The position numbers were made by a program, and so were the translations under genes. From Actinomycetes bacterium (GTDB taxonomy: Bacteria > Actinomycetota > Thermoleophilia > BMS3ABIN01), in contig JAJYIN010000006.1 of NCBI GenBank assembly GCA_021790075.1, positions 1 to 23,560 of the forward strand: a DNA stretch of 23,560 nucleotides, given 5' to 3'. Below, one piece after another: positions 6,432 to 13,075 of this stretch (the stretch's first letter is position 1; each line of letters opens with the position of its first letter). The notes under the pieces are model-generated. The model was not told where the DNA came from and did not search any database. It saw only the letters and a list, made by a program, of their open reading frames with translations.

Positions 6432-7919
6432 ATGGTGGAGGCCATCAAAAGATCCAAATACGAGGCCTATGCGATAGGGATATTCGCTTTTCTGGCAGTC
6501 ATCTCGATTCTGTATTATTTATCAGCTCCTGTTTATGTTTACATTATCGCTTACCTGTGGTTCGGGTTTATTTACGGAATCCTGCAGCAGTACGGAAGGT
6601 TCTGCTTCGCTTCAGCCTTTCGCGACCTGATCATGGTCAAGGTGCCGCGCATGTTCGTCGGCATCATCATCGGGCTGATAATGTTAAGCATTGTCAACTC
6701 GTACATCGTTTCGATCTATCCGGATAAGTACATCATCGAGTCGATTGGCTTCCATGGCCTGTTGGGCGGACTCATATTCGGCATCGGGATGGTGTTCGCC
6801 GGTGGCTGCGCTACCGGCAGCCTCTACAAGACCGGTGAAGGCAACATGATCTCCCTCACGGTTCTGATCTCCCTCATCTTTTCCCAGGCCATTTTCCAAG
6901 CGACCGTGTTTGACTGGTTCAAAGCCCATTTCATCACCGGCAAGACCCTGAACGACATCGGGCTGACTAAAGTGGTGTTCGGAGGAGTCGGGAATCCGAC
7001 TGCGAAGTACTCCTTCGTTCAACACCTGCTGGGCGATACCCTGATAAACGCCGTGCTCGTGGGGCTGGTTCTGCTTATTGGCGTTTACATTATCGTGGTA
7101 CGGAAGCCCTTCCTGAAGCGCCGGGCCAGGCAGATCGCAGCCACCGCCGGCGCGGTCGCGGACGGCGGCACCGTCAAGACCGGCTTCAAGGACGAGCTGG
7201 CCGGTTTCTGGTCGATGATCAGCGCCTCGCGCCGCACTTCGATTGCGGCTATCCTGATCGGCATCGTGGCCGGGGCCCAGATCTTCACCCTCGCCTGGAT
7301 GCAGAACCGCTACAACTTCACCAATTTCGGCCAGGTGCTGGCCGGCAAGCCGGCGACCGGCGCGCCGCTGCCTAACGGCAGTCCCGTCTCCGCGAATGTG
7401 CCGTCCAGCTGGCCCCAGACTAACCTGACCTTCCCCCAGGTGTCTCATAGAAACACTGTTTTTGACCCCGGGTACTGGTACATCACCACCCAGGAAGCCA
7501 TGTTCGGCGGCTGGGTGCTCCAGCACGCCGGTTTCTCGATGGCCAACAACACCTACTTTGGCCAGAACAACGGTCTGCCCAACCCGTGGCTGAGCCCGGC
7601 GCTGCTGCTCTCGATCGGCCTCATCTTCGGGGCTTCATTCAAGGCCCTGCTGGCGCGGGAGTTCAAGTGGAAGTTCCCGCACACCAAGTCGGCCTATGCT
7701 TACGCGATCGGCGGCGGCACGCTGATGGGGGTCGGCGCCCGCATCGGGCTGGGCTGTAACATCGGCGCCTTTTACGGTCCCGCGGCCTTCGGTAATCCGA
7801 GCGCCTGGGTCTTCTTCGCCGGCCTGTTCGGCGGCGCCTGGATATCGGCCAAGTACATCAATTTCTTCGCCAACCGCAGGCTGGCAAGTGACGAAATGAA
7901 CTTCGACATCGAACTGTAA
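6432..7919 (+). CDS. YeeE/YedE-family transporter, two-lobe form
   Basis: A 495-residue multi-spanning membrane protein with two YeeE-like halves. Related proteins import reduced sulfur species such as thiosulfate; a selenium role has been suggested for YedE-type members. The first half (about residues 1-230) holds YGRFCF and the hallmark GMVFAGGCATGSLYKTGEGN. The second half (about 375-485) holds GVGARIGLGCNIGAFY. These conserved cysteines are thought to pass sulfur through the membrane. Between them lie a basic cytoplasmic linker (about 225-265) and a polar, probably external loop (about 290-360). ATG 6432 is 9 nt from AAGGAGG; the in-frame ATG at 6423 is too close. tusA follows at 45 nt. 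Confidence 0.9.
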   Translation: MVEAIKRSKYEAYAIGIFAFLAVISILYYLSAPVYVYIIAYLWFGFIYGILQQYGRFCFASAFRDLIMVKVPRMFVGIIIGLIMLSIVNSYIVSIYPDKYIIESIGFHGLLGGLIFGIGMVFAGGCATGSLYKTGEGNMISLTVLISLIFSQAIFQATVFDWFKAHFITGKTLNDIGLTKVVFGGVGNPTAKYSFVQHLLGDTLINAVLVGLVLLIGVYIIVVRKPFLKRRARQIAATAGAVADGGTVKTGFKDELAGFWSMISASRRTSIAAILIGIVAGAQIFTLAWMQNRYNFTNFGQVLAGKPATGAPLPNGSPVSANVPSSWPQTNLTFPQVSHRNTVFDPGYWYITTQEAMFGGWVLQHAGFSMANNTYFGQNNGLPNPWLSPALLLSIGLIFGASFKALLAREFKWKFPHTKSAYAYAIGGGTLMGVGARIGLGCNIGAFYGPAAFGNPSAWVFFAGLFGGAWISAKYINFFANRRLASDEMNFDIEL

Positions 7920-7964
7920 CCAGTATTTCAAATACTGCGGAGTTAACCAGGAGGTGAACAAGTA

Positions 7965-8210
7965 ATGAAATTCAGCAAGAACGATGACGGCACTTACGAG
8001 CTGGACGTGACCGGCTATGTATGCCCGCATCCGCAGCTGTACACCCTCAAGTGCATGGAGAAGCTGCAGGACGGCATGGTCATGGACGTTCTGATCGACA
8101 ACCCCTCTTCGGTGGAATCGATTACCCAGGCCTGCAACGGCAAGGGCTACGAGATCCTGGAGAAGACGAATCCCAAGGCTGGCGTCACGGCCCTGAAGAT
8201 CCAGAAGTAG
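7965..8210 (+). CDS. TusA-like sulfur-carrier protein
   Basis: An 81-residue TusA/SirA-family protein that carries sulfur as a persulfide on a conserved cysteine. The family motif CPxP is present as CPHPQLYTLKCMEKL, with Cys at residue 21, followed by the usual alpha-beta pattern and the typical VESITQACNGKGYEIL section. Length matches the family. An AGGAGGTG site precedes the ATG by about 9 nt. It lies 45 nt after the YeeE gene and is surely co-transcribed, so it is the natural acceptor for sulfur brought in by that transporter. In E. coli, TusA feeds tRNA thiolation and cofactor synthesis; in sulfur oxidisers it feeds DsrEFH. The DsrE-like genes downstream favour a relay of the second kind. 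Confidence 0.92.
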   Translation: MKFSKNDDGTYELDVTGYVCPHPQLYTLKCMEKLQDGMVMDVLIDNPSSVESITQACNGKGYEILEKTNPKAGVTALKIQK

Positions 8211-8221
8211 AGAAGGGCCTC

Positions 8222-8312
8222 AAGGCGCGCCTTTGCGCCATATAGTTTGAACCTGGCAAGGCGCGGGAACTACAGGATTGCATCTGTGGGTCCCGTGCCT
8301 TGTTGTTCCAGG
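8222..8312 (+). promoter_or_regulatory. Palindrome plus large hairpin between tusA and the dsrE-like genes
   Basis: A perfect 12-bp palindrome AAGGCGCGCCTT lies at 8222-8233. Downstream, AAGGCGCGGGA (8258-8268) pairs with TCCCGTGCCTT (8291-8301, one G-T) with an inner ACAG/CTGT stem, extended outward by CCTGG (8252-8256) with CCAGG (8308-8312). It is followed by GTTGTT rather than a clean T run. It probably terminates or attenuates the yeeE-tusA transcript. Confidence 0.55.
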
Positions 8313-8375
8313 GCTTCTCTGTCGCCAATGACGGCGGCGACGCCGGAATCCGTACGTGAGCCGCTGCGGGCAATC

Positions 8376-8404
8376 TTGAGTTATGCCAACGGCGATAATA
8401 TAAT
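8376..8404 (+). promoter_or_regulatory. Sigma-70-type promoter for the dsrE-like genes
   Basis: TTGAGT at 8376-8381, exactly 17 bp, then a perfect TATAAT at 8399-8404. The predicted start near 8411 gives a leader of about 70 nt to the ATG at 8484. The site lies downstream of the hairpin at 8252-8312, so the DsrE-like genes can be expressed separately from yeeE-tusA. Confidence 0.7.
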
Positions 8405-8483
8405 CACGCCCCGGACGTTCCTGACACTTGGGGGCGGGCCATACAACCAAAACCCGATGGAGGTAGCGTATGGAGGTCGTGAC

Positions 8484-8771
8484 ATGAGCAAACTAGGTAT
8501 CCTGGTCAACACGGATAAGTACGGCGACGATATCGTCGGTGTCGTCAAGGCGGCCAGGCAGGCCGGCCATGAAGTCACCATTTTCATGATGGATGACGGC
8601 GTCCTGCTGGCTCCCGAGCTGTCAAAGGCCTGTTCCGGCGATGCGCAGCTCTCTTACTGCGATCATTCGGCTGAACCCCGTGGCGTGAAGGATGTCGAGG
8701 GCGTCACGGCCGGCAGCCAGTACCAGAACGCGGTCATGATGCACGAAGCCGACAGGGTGGTGGTGTTTTGA
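8484..8771 (+). CDS. DsrE-family sulfurtransferase subunit (DsrE/TusD-like)
   Basis: A 95-residue DsrE/F-like protein. The fold pattern is an N-terminal strand (KLGILVNTDKYGDDI), a helix, a second strand (HEVTIFMMDDGVLL), and a cysteine-containing segment with Cys near residues 50 and 58, followed by GVKDVEGVTAGSQYQNAVMM and a final VVVF strand. DsrE-family subunits receive sulfur from TusA on such a cysteine. The ATG at 8484 has GGAGG seven nt upstream; the frame stays open to 8247, but that extension has no family likeness and would overlap the promoter. The stop overlaps the next start (TGATG), so the two are translationally coupled. Confidence 0.82.
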   Translation: MSKLGILVNTDKYGDDIVGVVKAARQAGHEVTIFMMDDGVLLAPELSKACSGDAQLSYCDHSAEPRGVKDVEGVTAGSQYQNAVMMHEADRVVVF

Positions 8772-9052
8772 TGGGCGACGACGCGAAAAAAATCGCAGTG
8801 ATAGTCACGGACAGGCAGAGCGAAGCCCTGCGCATGTCACTGGGTCTCACCATCGAGGGCGACGCCATCAGTGTTTTCAACTGTGGAGCTCCAATTGAGA
8901 GGACCGATGAGGTCAATACCAACATCGACGGCCTGGACATGATGGAATGCCAGTTGTTCTCGGTCAATGAGGTGGACGAGGGGTTCGCAACCATCACCAT
9001 GCAGGAAATCCCGGCCAAACTGCTCGAGTACGACCACATCGTCTCTTACTAG
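8771..9052 (+). CDS. DsrE/DsrF-like small protein
   Basis: A 93-residue protein with the DsrE/F alternating alpha-beta pattern: strand KKIAVIVTD, helix EALRMSLGLTIE, strand AISVFNC, then a middle section with MMECQLFSV and a C-terminal LLEYDHIVSY strand. Cys near residues 37 and 60 are candidates for sulfur binding or structure. The ATG overlaps the preceding stop; an in-frame TTG three nt upstream is less likely. By position and size it matches the F (or TusC) member of a DsrEFH/TusBCD set, though similarity by eye is modest. The next gene starts 8 nt after the stop, with its ribosome site overlapping the stop codon. Confidence 0.7.
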   Translation: MGDDAKKIAVIVTDRQSEALRMSLGLTIEGDAISVFNCGAPIERTDEVNTNIDGLDMMECQLFSVNEVDEGFATITMQEIPAKLLEYDHIVSY

Positions 9053-9060
9053 GAGCCACT

Positions 9061-9234
9061 ATGAAAATACTGCATATTATCAAGGAATTTACAGAGAGCG
9101 GCACCGCTGACGTTGTCATCGAGGATCACCAGAACCTCGGTCAGGACGTCACCATCTTCCGGCTGAAGGAAGACAGGGATTACGCGAAGCTCGTCGATCT
9201 CATCTTCCAGAACGACAAGGTCGCCACCTGGTAG
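9061..9234 (+). CDS. Short DsrH/TusB-like protein, cysteine-free
   Basis: A 57-residue protein starting MKILHIIKEF and ending DKVATW. The start and the terminal V-x-x-W look like the ends of DsrH/TusB subunits, but those are about 95 residues and carry a cysteine, whereas this one has none. The central part (GQDVTIFRLKEDRDYAKLVD) would form one strand-helix unit. The ribosome site AGGAG overlaps the TAG of the preceding gene, so translation is coupled. The position as third gene after two DsrE-like genes supports a DsrEFH-type trio. A role as a structural subunit is inference. A terminator follows at 9266-9291. Confidence 0.65.
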   Translation: MKILHIIKEFTESGTADVVIEDHQNLGQDVTIFRLKEDRDYAKLVDLIFQNDKVATW

Positions 9235-9265
9235 CGGCAGCCTGCGCCAGCCGTGAAGAACGAAA

Positions 9266-9291
9266 AAAGGCCCTCCGCTTGGGGGGCCTTT
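9266..9291. terminator. Bidirectional terminator between the sulfur locus and the csp gene
   Basis: AAAGGCCCTCC pairs with GGGGGGCCTTT (one G-T) around GCTT, with A-rich sequence on the left and CTGTTTTGT on the right. It can end both the plus-strand sulfur operon and the minus-strand cold-shock gene. Confidence 0.85.
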
Positions 9292-9304
9292 CTGTTTTGT
9301 GGTA

Positions 9305-9508
9305 TCAGGCTACCGGCCTTACGTTCGTCGCCTGCGGTCCCTTGGGGCCTTCCGCGGGCTCAAAAGTCACTTTCTGGCCTTCAGCGAGGGTCTTGAAACC
9401 ATCGGTCTGAATCTCAGAAAAGTGGACAAACAGGTCGTTGCCGTTCTCCTGTTCGATAAAGCCGTAGCCTTTCTGGTCGGAGAACCATTTGACTGTTCCT
9501 TCTGGCAA
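9305..9508 (-). CDS. Cold-shock domain protein
   Basis: A 67-residue single-domain cold-shock protein that binds single-stranded RNA and DNA as an RNA chaperone. It shows the classic opening PEGTVKWFSDQKGYGFI with RNP-1 (KGYGFI) and RNP-2 (DLFVHFSEI), then the family end GPQATNVRPV. The start is TTG at 9508, chosen because GGAGG lies seven nt upstream and the family begins exactly there. A longer frame has no family support. A promoter-like pair lies about 110 nt upstream, giving the long leader usual for these genes. Confidence 0.95.
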   Translation of the reverse strand: MPEGTVKWFSDQKGYGFIEQENGNDLFVHFSEIQTDGFKTLAEGQKVTFEPAEGPKGPQATNVRPVA

Positions 9509-9618
9509 GGTGTTTCCTCCCTTCAAATTCCCGTGGTCGGGTACTCGAGCCTTGCCAAAAGCAAACAATCAAGCACTGCCAACCAGTTCCTGCCCCGCCT
9601 GTCCCGACGGGCATCTTA

Positions 9619-9647
9619 ACTATAAACGAGAGGATTGGTTTTTACAA
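9619..9647 (-). promoter_or_regulatory. Promoter of the cold-shock gene
   Basis: On the minus strand, TTGTAA (9642-9647), a 17-bp spacer and TATAGT (9619-9624). Transcription would begin near 9612, giving a leader of about 100 nt, which is normal for cold-shock genes. Confidence 0.5.
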
Positions 9648-9675
9648 ACCATTTTGGGGGGTTCTGGGGCCGGTT

Positions 9676-10128
9676 TTAACCGGTATTTCTACGGCTTTGC
9701 GCCTCGCCGGCGGCCGGCGCGGAACGCGCCGCCCGCCACCGCTTGACAAACACCACGAAAAGGATGGCGATGATGATGCCGGCCGAGTCGATGGCCACGT
9801 CGCGGGGCTCCCCGGTCCGGCCGGGAACAAACTTCTGATGGAATTCATCCGAGACTGCGTAGAGCAGGGCCAGCACGCCCGCCAGTAAAAGGGCTGCGCG
9901 CTCGCGCAGCATCAGCTGCGCGAGCGCGCGCCATATGAGCAGGCAAAAAATGCCGTATTCAGACATATGGGCGATCTTGCGCAGGATGAAATCCCAGACG
10001 CCCCAGTGGGTCGACAGGTTCGGCTGGGCGGACAGGAAGAAGATAAGCAGGGCCCAGACAAGAACAGCAAACCAGGAAAGCAGGAGGCTGCCAAGCGGGG
10101 GAGAGGTTTTTTCGGTAGAGACGTTAAT
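9676..10128 (-). CDS. VanZ-like family membrane protein
   Basis: About 150 residues with the VanZ-like pattern: a first membrane helix (WFAVLVWALLIFFLS) followed by SAQPNLSTHW, then KIAHMSEYGIFCLL, a second hydrophobic block, and the hallmark DEFHQKFVPGRTGEPRDVAID leading into the last helix. VanZ itself gives low-level teicoplanin resistance; most relatives have no known function. No ATG or GTG precedes the first helix; the best guess is ATT at 10128, just downstream of a TATAAT (10136-10141, minus), which would be nearly leaderless. The coding strand contains a perfect 15-bp palindrome at 9896-9929. It lies 95 nt after ftsX and upstream of the csp gene. Confidence 0.75.
   Translation of the reverse strand: MNVSTEKTSPPLGSLLLSWFAVLVWALLIFFLSAQPNLSTHWGVWDFILRKIAHMSEYGIFCLLIWRALAQLMLRERAALLLAGVLALLYAVSDEFHQKFVPGRTGEPRDVAIDSAGIIIAILFVVFVKRWRAARSAPAAGEAQSRRNTG
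9896..9929. repeat. Perfect 15-bp inverted repeat inside the VanZ-like gene
   Basis: GCGCGCTCGCGCAGC (9896-9910), loop ATCA, and its exact reverse complement (9915-9929). It encodes the ALAQLMLRERA section of the protein. The hairpin is very stable and lies in coding sequence, where such perfection is unusual. Confidence 0.9.
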
Positions 10129-10223
10129 GGGTAATATTATACCCGAACCAGGCAGGTTCCGGCGGGAACCCAGGCGGGCAGCGGCAGCTGGCCGTTTGCC
10201 GGGCTTCTTCCGACTTCCTCCGG

Positions 10224-11342
10224 CTAAATCTTCAGGAACCGTCTGAGCGCCAGGGCGCTCCCCACCGAACCGAGCAGCATGCCGCCGCCGATGATGGCCA
10301 GCAACAGCCAGAATGTCGGTACGGCCTCGGCGCCCAGGAAGGTAAGCTGCTGCTTGATCATGTTGACGATCGAATTCTGCACGATGATCACGAGGATGAC
10401 CGCCCCCGTGGCGCCCAGCAGGCCCGTAGCGATTCCTTCGATCACGAACGGCCAGCGGATAAACCAGTTGGTCGCCCCCACCAGCCGCATGATCTCTACT
10501 TCACGCCGGCGGGCAAAGATCGAAAGCCTGATGGTGTTGGAGATCAGCAGGACAGAAGCCACGGCCAGCAGCACTACAAATCCGCTGCCGCCGATGAGCG
10601 TATAATTGGCCACCATGTTCACCCGCTCGGTCGTCTTGCCGCCCGTCTTGACGCCGTCCGTGCTGTACACCCCTGCTCCATCTGCATGGGTGTCGGCCGT
10701 GGTGCCGAAGAGGCCGCGGGCGATGCTGATCTTGTCCCCAACCGGGTTATCCGTCACCCGCATGATCTCGTGATCGACGCGGATATACAAATCCTTGGCG
10801 AGCTGCGAGCCGCCGCCGGCAGTCACGGTCATAGTCGTGGCGCTGGCGCTCAGGCCGCCGGCCAGCTTGATCGGGTCGCGGGCCGTATTTGTGATCGCAC
10901 TGTTATCGACGGCCGGGTTGTCATAGAAGCGGCTGGCGACCTCCTGCGTCTGGTTCGTGTCTTTCAGGAAGATCTCATACGACGCCGGCAGGGGATTGCC
11001 CGAGAGCGCCTGCAGCACGTCCTCATGGCCCTTCATGCTGTCGCGCAGCCTGTTCATCGCCTCGTCCTTGCTGACAAAGTTCATGTCCCGCACTTCGGGC
11101 ATGGCCCGGATTTCGTCGCCCAGCTTGTTGATCTCGTCCTGCGAGGCGGCATTTTTGATAAAGACTTCGATCTCGAGCTTCTGGGTGACGCCGCTGGCGG
11201 CGCGCTGGACGTTGAAGAAGACGAAGGTGCCGATGCCGAGCACGAACATCGATACGAGCACGGTGACGATGCCGGCCAGGCTCATCACCCAGTTGCGCAC
11301 CAGGGAATCGATCGCCTCTCCAAAAAAGAATCTGAATCTCAT
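10224..11342 (-). CDS. ftsX: Cell-division protein FtsX with an inserted beta domain
   Basis: A 372-residue membrane partner of FtsE; FtsEX controls peptidoglycan hydrolases at the division site or cell wall. The N-terminal span is about residues 22-45. The external domain (about 50-150) shows EIEVFIKNAASQDEINKL and LPASYEIFLKD. The C-terminal part has three spans with the family block TIRLSIFARRREVEIMRLVG after the second span. FtsX is normally about 300 residues; here an extra stretch near 151-230 carries IRVDHEIMRV and ARGLFGTTADTHADGAGV, a pattern I associate with phage and extracellular structural proteins. ATG 11342 lies 1 nt after the ftsE stop with an AAGGGG site. Confidence 0.95.
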   Translation of the reverse strand: MRFRFFFGEAIDSLVRNWVMSLAGIVTVLVSMFVLGIGTFVFFNVQRAASGVTQKLEIEVFIKNAASQDEINKLGDEIRAMPEVRDMNFVSKDEAMNRLRDSMKGHEDVLQALSGNPLPASYEIFLKDTNQTQEVASRFYDNPAVDNSAITNTARDPIKLAGGLSASATTMTVTAGGGSQLAKDLYIRVDHEIMRVTDNPVGDKISIARGLFGTTADTHADGAGVYSTDGVKTGGKTTERVNMVANYTLIGGSGFVVLLAVASVLLISNTIRLSIFARRREVEIMRLVGATNWFIRWPFVIEGIATGLLGATGAVILVIIVQNSIVNMIKQQLTFLGAEAVPTFWLLLAIIGGGMLLGSVGSALALRRFLKI

Positions 11343-11343
11343 T

Positions 11344-12021
11344 TTAGCGGTACAACCCCTTGTCTTCGTCGCGGATGACCTTGCCGTCTTCCAGGGCGAT
11401 GACCCGCTTCCTCATCTTGTCCACCATCTCGCGGTCGTGGGTGGCCATGAGCACGGTGGTGCCGGTGCGGTTGATGCGGTAAAGAAGCTGCATGATGCCG
11501 ACCGAGGTGTCTGGATCGAGGTTGCCGGTGGGTTCGTCCGCCACCAGCAGCGAAGGATGGTTCACGAAGGCGCGGGCGACGCTGACCCGCTGCTGCTCGC
11601 CGGCGGAGAGCTCATCCGGCAGGTTGTTCATCTTGTCCCCCAGGCCGACCAGCTGCAGGATCTCCGGCACCTTGCGCCGGATCGACCGCGCCGGCTGTCC
11701 GGTCACCCTGAGGGCGTAGGCCACGTTATCGGCGACCGACTTGTTGGGAAGCAGCTTGAAATCCTGGAAGACGCAGCCGATGCTGCGCCGGTGATGCGGC
11801 AGGGCCGCGCGCCGCATGCGCTGCAGGTTGCGGCCGGCCACGGTGATCGATCCCTTGGTGGGCTCGAATTCCTTCAGCAGCAGCCGGATAAAGGTTGATT
11901 TTCCGGAACCGCTGTGCCCGACGAGAAAGCAGAATTCCCCCCGGTCAATATGAACGTTTACGCCGTCCAGCCCCACGATGTTGGGATCGTAGACCTTGCT
12001 AACATTTTCAAACCGGATCAA
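11344..12021 (-). CDS. ftsE: Cell-division ATP-binding protein FtsE
   Basis: A 225-residue ABC ATPase that powers FtsX. Walker A GHSGSGKST is at residues 35-43, the Q-loop near 86 (VFQDFKLL), signature LSAGEQ at 138-143, Walker B LLVADEP at 158-164 and the H-loop histidine at about 195 (MATHDRE). FtsE marks such as FENVSKVYD at the start and the short length fit. The start is TTG at 12021, with a GAGGTGAT ribosome site just upstream on the minus strand. The stop is one nt from the ftsX start, so the pair is coupled. The usual prfB neighbour is about 10 kb away here. Confidence 0.97.
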   Translation of the reverse strand: MIRFENVSKVYDPNIVGLDGVNVHIDRGEFCFLVGHSGSGKSTFIRLLLKEFEPTKGSITVAGRNLQRMRRAALPHHRRSIGCVFQDFKLLPNKSVADNVAYALRVTGQPARSIRRKVPEILQLVGLGDKMNNLPDELSAGEQQRVSVARAFVNHPSLLVADEPTGNLDPDTSVGIMQLLYRINRTGTTVLMATHDREMVDKMRKRVIALEDGKVIRDEDKGLYR

Positions 12022-12124
12022 TTAATCACCTCGTGCCGTCTCGAGCACGTATCGATTCATATCCTGGGTGGAAAGATGGGAGATCATTGTGAAGATACCA
12101 CTGCGCCTTAAGCGCGCGCTCCTG

Positions 12125-13075
12125 CTACTTCCTGCCGGCGAGCACACTTTCTGCCAGCCCCACAAGGTGCTCCGGGGTCATTTCATAATCTTCCAGCAGC
12201 TCTTCCGGCTTTCCGGATTTTCCAAACAGGTCCTTTATACCGATGCGGCCTATCCTCGTGGGGCAAAATTCCGCGGCCACCTCCGCCACCGCGTCCCCGA
12301 GGCCGCCGATAACACTGTGTTCCTCTGCGGTGACAGCCGCGCCCGTCCTGGTCAGGCTGGCTACCACCGTATCCACGTCGATGGGCTTCAGTATACTAAC
12401 GTTTACCACCTCGGCGCTGATATCCCTTTTTTCCAAAACCGCTGCCGCCTCCAGCGCCGCGCCTACCATTATGCCACAAGCGAAGATGGAAATGTCAGTC
12501 CCTTCCCTGAGCACGTCGCAACCCTTGCCAAGGCCGGCCAGCGGCTCGCGGTAAATGAAATCCACCTTGGCCCGCCCCGTGCGGATGTACATGGGACCGG
12601 GCGTGTTATAACTCTCTATCACCGCCGCGTACGCCTGGTTGAAATCGGCCGGGACTACCACCTTCATATGCGGCAGCATCCGCATCAGGCCGATGTCCTC
12701 GATCGACTGGTGCGTGCATCCGTCCTCGCCGACCGTGAGGCCGCCGTGGCTGGCGCAGATACGCACGGGCAGCCGCGGCTGGGCGATGCCCTGGCGTACC
12801 TGGTCGAAGGCGCGCCCGGTGGCAAACACTGCAAATGTGGAAGCATACGCTATCTTGCCGCTGATGGCAAGGCCGGCGGCGATGCTCATCATGTTGGCCT
12901 CGGCGACGCCGACGTTGAAAAAGCGTTCGGGGAAGGCGGCGCCGAAGGCGCCGCTCTTGGTGGAGCCGGCCAGGTCGGCGTCCAGCGCTACCACGTTTTC
13001 GTGGCGCTTGCCAAGCTCCAGCAGCGCCTCTCCGTAGGCCTCCCTGGTCGCTCTGGGTTTCAGCTCCTCATTCAC
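12125..13075 (-). CDS. Transketolase, C-terminal subunit
   Basis: A 316-residue protein that forms the pyrimidine-binding and C-terminal parts of a two-subunit transketolase of the non-oxidative pentose phosphate pathway. Seen: REAYGEALLELG at the start, VVALDADLAGSTK, FFNVGVAEANMMSIAAGLA (the E of NVGVAEAN activates thiamine diphosphate), HGGLTVGEDGCTHQSIEDI, and a C-terminal swivelling domain with VVNVSILKPID. The start is GTG 13075, which overlaps the stop of the N-terminal subunit by 8 nt. A 1-deoxy-xylulose-phosphate synthase is a single longer chain, so transketolase is preferred. Sugar specificity cannot be judged from sequence alone. Confidence 0.93.
   Translation of the reverse strand: MNEELKPRATREAYGEALLELGKRHENVVALDADLAGSTKSGAFGAAFPERFFNVGVAEANMMSIAAGLAISGKIAYASTFAVFATGRAFDQVRQGIAQPRLPVRICASHGGLTVGEDGCTHQSIEDIGLMRMLPHMKVVVPADFNQAYAAVIESYNTPGPMYIRTGRAKVDFIYREPLAGLGKGCDVLREGTDISIFACGIMVGAALEAAAVLEKRDISAEVVNVSILKPIDVDTVVASLTRTGAAVTAEEHSVIGGLGDAVAEVAAEFCPTRIGRIGIKDLFGKSGKPEELLEDYEMTPEHLVGLAESVLAGRK

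Noticed and set aside
8247..8483. Upstream extension of the DsrE-like gene
   Set aside because: The frame is open, but it crosses the promoter at 8376-8404, has no DsrE likeness, and the ATG at 8484 has a good ribosome site.
10686..11898. Two long plus-strand frames across ftsX and ftsE
   Set aside because: Shadows of FtsX and FtsE. The minus-strand proteins have all expected motifs.
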